Source: Acidobacteriota bacterium
Lineage (GTDB): Bacteria; Acidobacteriota; Terriglobia; Terriglobales; Acidobacteriaceae
NCBI GenBank assembly: GCA_021779695.1
Contig: JAJYAE010000047.1
Location: 1 to 18,601 of the forward strand
DNA: 18,601 bases
Reading direction: 5' to 3'
Shown: in pieces, positions 16,101 through 18,601 of the stretch
How positions within the stretch are numbered: position 1 is the first letter of the stretch
How the letters are laid out: each line of letters opens with the position of its first letter
Position numbers and translations under genes: made by a program
Notes under the pieces: model-generated
What the model was told of the DNA's origin: nothing
What the model saw: the letters and a program-made list of their open reading frames with translations, nothing else
Databases searched by the model: none

Positions 16101-16358
16101 TCAGCCCCGCGGAATACCCAGGCGCTGGTGCAACTCGTCATACAAGAGCCCCTTGCCCGGCCTGTAGGGCTGGAACCACTCGCCATCAATCACCAGTTGC
16201 GGAATCGCCCGCTTGCCCACATGACGGATGACCTCATCGGAAGCCGCGGAATTCTCATCCACATTGATCTCTGTGTAGGCAATCCCGTGCGTATCCAGAA
16301 AATGCTTTGCGGCCCGGCAATCCCGGCACCACGCAGCCGTATACACCTGCACTGTCAT
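16101..16358 (-). CDS. glutaredoxin-like protein
   Basis: An 85-residue thioredoxin-fold protein with the active site WCRDC (Cys11, Cys14), the cis-proline segment AIPQLVIDG (Pro53) and a C-terminal helix. It resembles the small mycoredoxin/NrdH-like and glutaredoxin-3-like proteins that reduce disulphides or mixed disulphides. The dithiol site and the length are normal; the exact electron donor is not clear. It lies 68 bases upstream of purB on the same strand and 35 bases from the divergent cupin gene. Confidence 0.88.
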   Translation of the reverse strand: MTVQVYTAAWCRDCRAAKHFLDTHGIAYTEINVDENSAASDEVIRHVGKRAIPQLVIDGEWFQPYRPGKGLLYDELHQRLGIPRG

Positions 16359-16393
16359 AGCTCCATTCTACTGGGTCTGCGCTGCTACCATCG

Positions 16394-16885
16394 ATGCGGA
16401 TGACCGCCGACGCAATCAAAAAACTTCTCCAGTTAAGCCCCCATCCCATCGAGGGTGGCTCCTACCGCCGCACCTATACCTCGGCTGCGAGCATTGCTCT
16501 GCCCCGCGGCCAGCGCGCCGCCGGCACTGCCATCTACTACCTGCTGGAGCCGGGGACGTTCTCTGAGATGCACATCCTCGACTCCGACGAGATCTTTCAC
16601 TTCTATCTCGGCGACCCGGTCGAAATGCTCCAGCTCTACCCCGATGGGCGCTCCGCGCTCTTCACCCTTGGGCAGGATTTGCAGGCTGATCAGCACGTCC
16701 AGCTCGTCGTCCCCGCCGGAGTCTGGCAGGGCACGCGCTTGGTTGGCAACGGACAAGTTGCGCTGATGGGCTGCACCGTCACCCCCGGCTTTGATTTCGC
16801 TGACTACCGCAACGCCACAGCGGAGGAACTGATTGCCAAGTGGCCGCAGGAAGCGGAGCGAATTCGGGCGCTGACGCGGAGCTAG
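16394..16885 (+). CDS. cupin family protein (DUF985)
   Basis: A 163-residue single-domain cupin. LSPHPIEGGSYRRTY (14-28), GTAIYYLL (44-51), SEMHILDSDEIFHFYLGDPVEMLQL (57-81; His60, Glu66, His69 as the cupin metal-box region), VPAGVWQG (106-113) and GCTVTPGFDFADY (126-138) are the family's conserved segments. The structurally known relative is yeast YML079w; the reaction is unknown. An ATG two codons on is an alternative start; neither has a strong SD. Its stop codon lies three bases from that of the convergent tadA. Confidence 0.93.
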   Translation: MRMTADAIKKLLQLSPHPIEGGSYRRTYTSAASIALPRGQRAAGTAIYYLLEPGTFSEMHILDSDEIFHFYLGDPVEMLQLYPDGRSALFTLGQDLQADQHVQLVVPAGVWQGTRLVGNGQVALMGCTVTPGFDFADYRNATAEELIAKWPQEAERIRALTRS

Positions 16886-16888
16886 ACT

Positions 16889-17338
16889 CTACCGCCGCTC
16901 CCGGAAGAAACTCCGCAGCAGTTCGCCCGCTTCCTCCGCAAGGATTCCCTGCTCCATCTGCATCTGGTGGTTGAGCTGGGGATGGTTCAGCACGGACAAA
17001 ACAGACCCGCAGGCTCCGGCCTTCGGGTCCCCAGTAGCAAAGACCAGCCTGTCCAGCCGCGCGTGAATCATCGCACCGGCACACATGGCGCAGGGCTCCA
17101 GCGTCACGTACAGCGTGCAGCCGTTGAGGCGGTAGTTCCCCAGCGCCCTGGCCGCCTCGCGCAGCGCAACCATCTCGGCATGGGCAGTGGGGTCCACATT
17201 GCGCAGCACGCGGTTCTGGCCCCGCGCAATCACTTCGCCTCCATAGGCCACGACGGCTCCGATGGGCACTTCGCCCTCGGCCGCTGCCTTTTGGGCCTCG
17301 GCCAGCGCGGCCTGCATGGCGTCCACGTCGGAAATCAT
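16889..17338 (-). CDS. tadA: tRNA adenosine-34 deaminase
   Basis: A 149-residue zinc deaminase that converts A34 to inosine in the anticodon of tRNA-Arg(ACG), required to read CGN codons. The Zn ligands and catalytic Glu are His53 and Glu55 (THAEMVAL region, written TAHAEM) and Cys83 and Cys86 (EPCAMCAGAM). The C-terminal LNHPQLNH-x-M and SFFRERR are typical. The ATG overlaps the stop codon of aguA by four bases (ATGA), so it is translationally coupled to the putrescine genes; the link is probably positional rather than functional. Confidence 0.95.
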   Translation of the reverse strand: MISDVDAMQAALAEAQKAAAEGEVPIGAVVAYGGEVIARGQNRVLRNVDPTAHAEMVALREAARALGNYRLNGCTLYVTLEPCAMCAGAMIHARLDRLVFATGDPKAGACGSVLSVLNHPQLNHQMQMEQGILAEEAGELLRSFFRERR

Positions 17339-18432
17339 GGCCTTGATGGTAGCGCGGCAGGTTGCTGCTGCGTCATGCAGTGCAGCGCGCCGAGCCCCCA
17401 GATCAGGTCCACGCAGTGGATGCCGATCACCTCGCGCTCCGGAAAAACCGCTGCCAGCGTGTTCAGCGCAATGCGGTCGTTGGGGTCGTGGAAGGTGGGC
17501 ACCAGCACCAACCCATTCGCCAGATAAAAATTCGCGTAGCTCGCCGGAAGCCTTTGCCCGCGGAAGACAACGGGGCGCGGCAGCGGTAGTTCCACAAGGG
17601 TGAACTGTTTGCCGTCCGGCGTGCGTGCCGCCTTCAGCCGTTCCAGATTCTCGACCAGCGGCGCGTGGTTTGCGTCGCGAGTGTCTGGCTCGACCGCGGT
17701 CACAATCATCTCCGGCCCGACAAACCGCGTGATGTCGTCCACGTGGCCGTGCGTGTCGTCGCCTGAAACTCCGCGATTGAGCCAGATGACCTGCTCAATC
17801 CCGAGGTAGTCGTGGAAGGCCTGCTCCAGTTGACGCTGGCTGACACCCGGATTGCGCTGCTGCACTTCGCTCAGCAGGCACTCTTCCGTTGTGAGCAGAA
17901 CGCCCTGCCCGTTTGTGTCGATGGATCCGCCTTCGAGAACAAGCCGCCTGGATTCTCCGCCGAGTTGGACCACGGGCTGCCACGCAGGCAGGCCATGAAG
18001 CTTCTGAACGTGGCCGGGAACCTGGTCGTCGAGGTGCCAGTCTGGATACTTGGCCCAGGCGTTGAAGTGCCAGTCCGTGATTGCAACCTGCCCAGCGGCA
18101 TTGCGGATAAAAATTGGACCAGAGTCACGAGTCCACACGCGGTCCGTCGGCCATGCATGAAAGCTGACCTGATCGAGATTCGCGCCCGCGCGCTTGAGGA
18201 TTCCGCGAACTTTGCGCTCCGATTTCTCGTCCTCCACAAGGATGTGCACGCGCTCACGGGCTGCCAGCAGGCGCACGATCTCGGCGTACACCCAGGGGAT
18301 GGGCTGAAACTTGCCGGGCCAGTCCTCGTGATTGTGCGGCCAGGCCAGCCACGTCGCTTCATGCGGCTCCCACTCGGCGGGTATGCGATAGCTCAGTTCG
18401 CTGGGGAGGGGGGTGGGGTGAGGGTTGACCAT
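17335..18432 (-). CDS. aguA: agmatine deiminase
   Basis: A 365-residue guanidino-group hydrolase that turns agmatine into N-carbamoylputrescine and ammonia. Active-site residues are Asp103 (WTRDSGP), His228 in DDTHGHVDD, and the nucleophile Cys352 in GLGALHCMTQQQ. WLAWPHNHEDWPG (28-40) is the family's N-terminal substrate segment. The length is normal for bacterial AguA. The ATG lies two bases after the stop codon of aguB, so the pair is coupled. Together with AguB and an arginine decarboxylase elsewhere, it makes putrescine from arginine. Confidence 0.95.
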   Translation of the reverse strand: MVNPHPTPLPSELSYRIPAEWEPHEATWLAWPHNHEDWPGKFQPIPWVYAEIVRLLAARERVHILVEDEKSERKVRGILKRAGANLDQVSFHAWPTDRVWTRDSGPIFIRNAAGQVAITDWHFNAWAKYPDWHLDDQVPGHVQKLHGLPAWQPVVQLGGESRRLVLEGGSIDTNGQGVLLTTEECLLSEVQQRNPGVSQRQLEQAFHDYLGIEQVIWLNRGVSGDDTHGHVDDITRFVGPEMIVTAVEPDTRDANHAPLVENLERLKAARTPDGKQFTLVELPLPRPVVFRGQRLPASYANFYLANGLVLVPTFHDPNDRIALNTLAAVFPEREVIGIHCVDLIWGLGALHCMTQQQPAALPSRP

Positions 18433-18434
18433 GG

Positions 18435-18601
18435 CTACTTGTGGTCTCCCCCGCGCGCCGAACCGTGCGAAGCATCGAGAAAACGCTGCGTAATGGGCGC
18501 ATACGCGTCGATACGCCGGTCGCGCAGAAAGGGCCAGTTGCGGCGCGTGTCTTCGAGCAGCGCGAGGTCAATCTCTGCCAGCAGAACCTCTTCGGCATCG
18601 T
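18435..18601 (-). CDS. aguB: N-carbamoylputrescine amidase, 3' part
   Basis: Only the last 55 codons are in the window; the start lies beyond 18601. Read back from the TAG at 18435-18437, it gives DAEEVLLAEIDLALLEDTRRNWPFLRDRRIDAY-type sequence in two parts (residues around EIDLALLEDTRRNWPF and RDRRIDAYAPITQRF), which matches the C-terminus of the nitrilase-family enzyme that hydrolyses N-carbamoylputrescine to putrescine, CO2 and ammonia. The catalytic Glu-Lys-Cys are outside the window. It lies two bases before aguA, the enzyme that supplies its substrate, which strengthens the call. Confidence 0.9.
   Translation of the reverse strand, partial: DAEEVLLAEIDLALLEDTRRNWPFLRDRRIDAYAPITQRFLDASHGSARGGDHK

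Overview
This window looks like chromosomal DNA of an Acidobacteriota species, probably in or near the Acidobacteriaceae (Terriglobus/Granulicella/Acidobacterium-like). The support is moderate to high G+C, many GTG/TTG starts with good Shine-Dalgarno (SD) sites, several secreted proteins of unknown function ending their signal peptides in -A-Q, and the particular linkage of genes. This taxonomic call is an inference from gene content; no rRNA or marker search could be run. No mobile element, phage, CRISPR array, tRNA or rRNA was seen. Nearly all genes are vertical-looking housekeeping genes.

Layout. (1) 1-1587, minus strand: bactofilin, a SAM-methyltransferase-like protein, and the 5' part of a UPF0173-type metallo-beta-lactamase-fold hydrolase. 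(2) 1836-2696, plus strand: a secreted protein of unknown function, separated by a bidirectional terminator from (3) 2756-4696, minus strand: the membrane part of F-type ATP synthase, atpZ-atpI-atpB-atpE, with no b subunit and no F1 genes beside it. (4) 4784-7264, plus strand: lysS and the YmdB-type phosphodiesterase. (5) 7284-9620, minus strand: two secreted proteins, one of unknown function and one with TPR-like helices. The second is driven by a near-consensus sigma-70 promoter and ends at a strong intrinsic terminator. (6) 9986-12716, minus strand: the methionine operon metY-metX with its leader. (7) 12782-13687, plus strand: a secreted PPC/DUF296 protein and a small ABM-type monooxygenase. 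(8) 13700-16358, minus strand: a glutaredoxin-like protein, purB, a small TPR protein and ubiX. (9) 16394-16885, plus strand: a DUF985 cupin. (10) 16889-18601, minus strand: aguB (partial), aguA and tadA. The agu pair converts agmatine to putrescine through N-carbamoylputrescine.

The most interesting item is the 230-nt leader of metY-metX (about 12451-12680, minus strand). It holds a promoter, a tiny ORF with an ideal SD that encodes MCMCMTCGPIRAALERMR (alternating Met and Cys codons), and, 27 nt after its stop codon, a textbook intrinsic terminator (10-bp stem followed by TTTTGTTTT). Mutually exclusive pairings between the leader-ORF region and the terminator arm can be drawn by eye. This is the architecture of ribosome-mediated transcription attenuation, here apparently sensing charged Met and/or Cys tRNA, and it regulates the two enzymes that make homocysteine from homoserine. 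No SAM riboswitch core was recognised in the leader. Other points of interest are the split F0 gene cluster with an atpB-atpE intercistronic hairpin, a c subunit with a signal-peptide-like N-terminus, and a structured 5' leader before the TPR gene.
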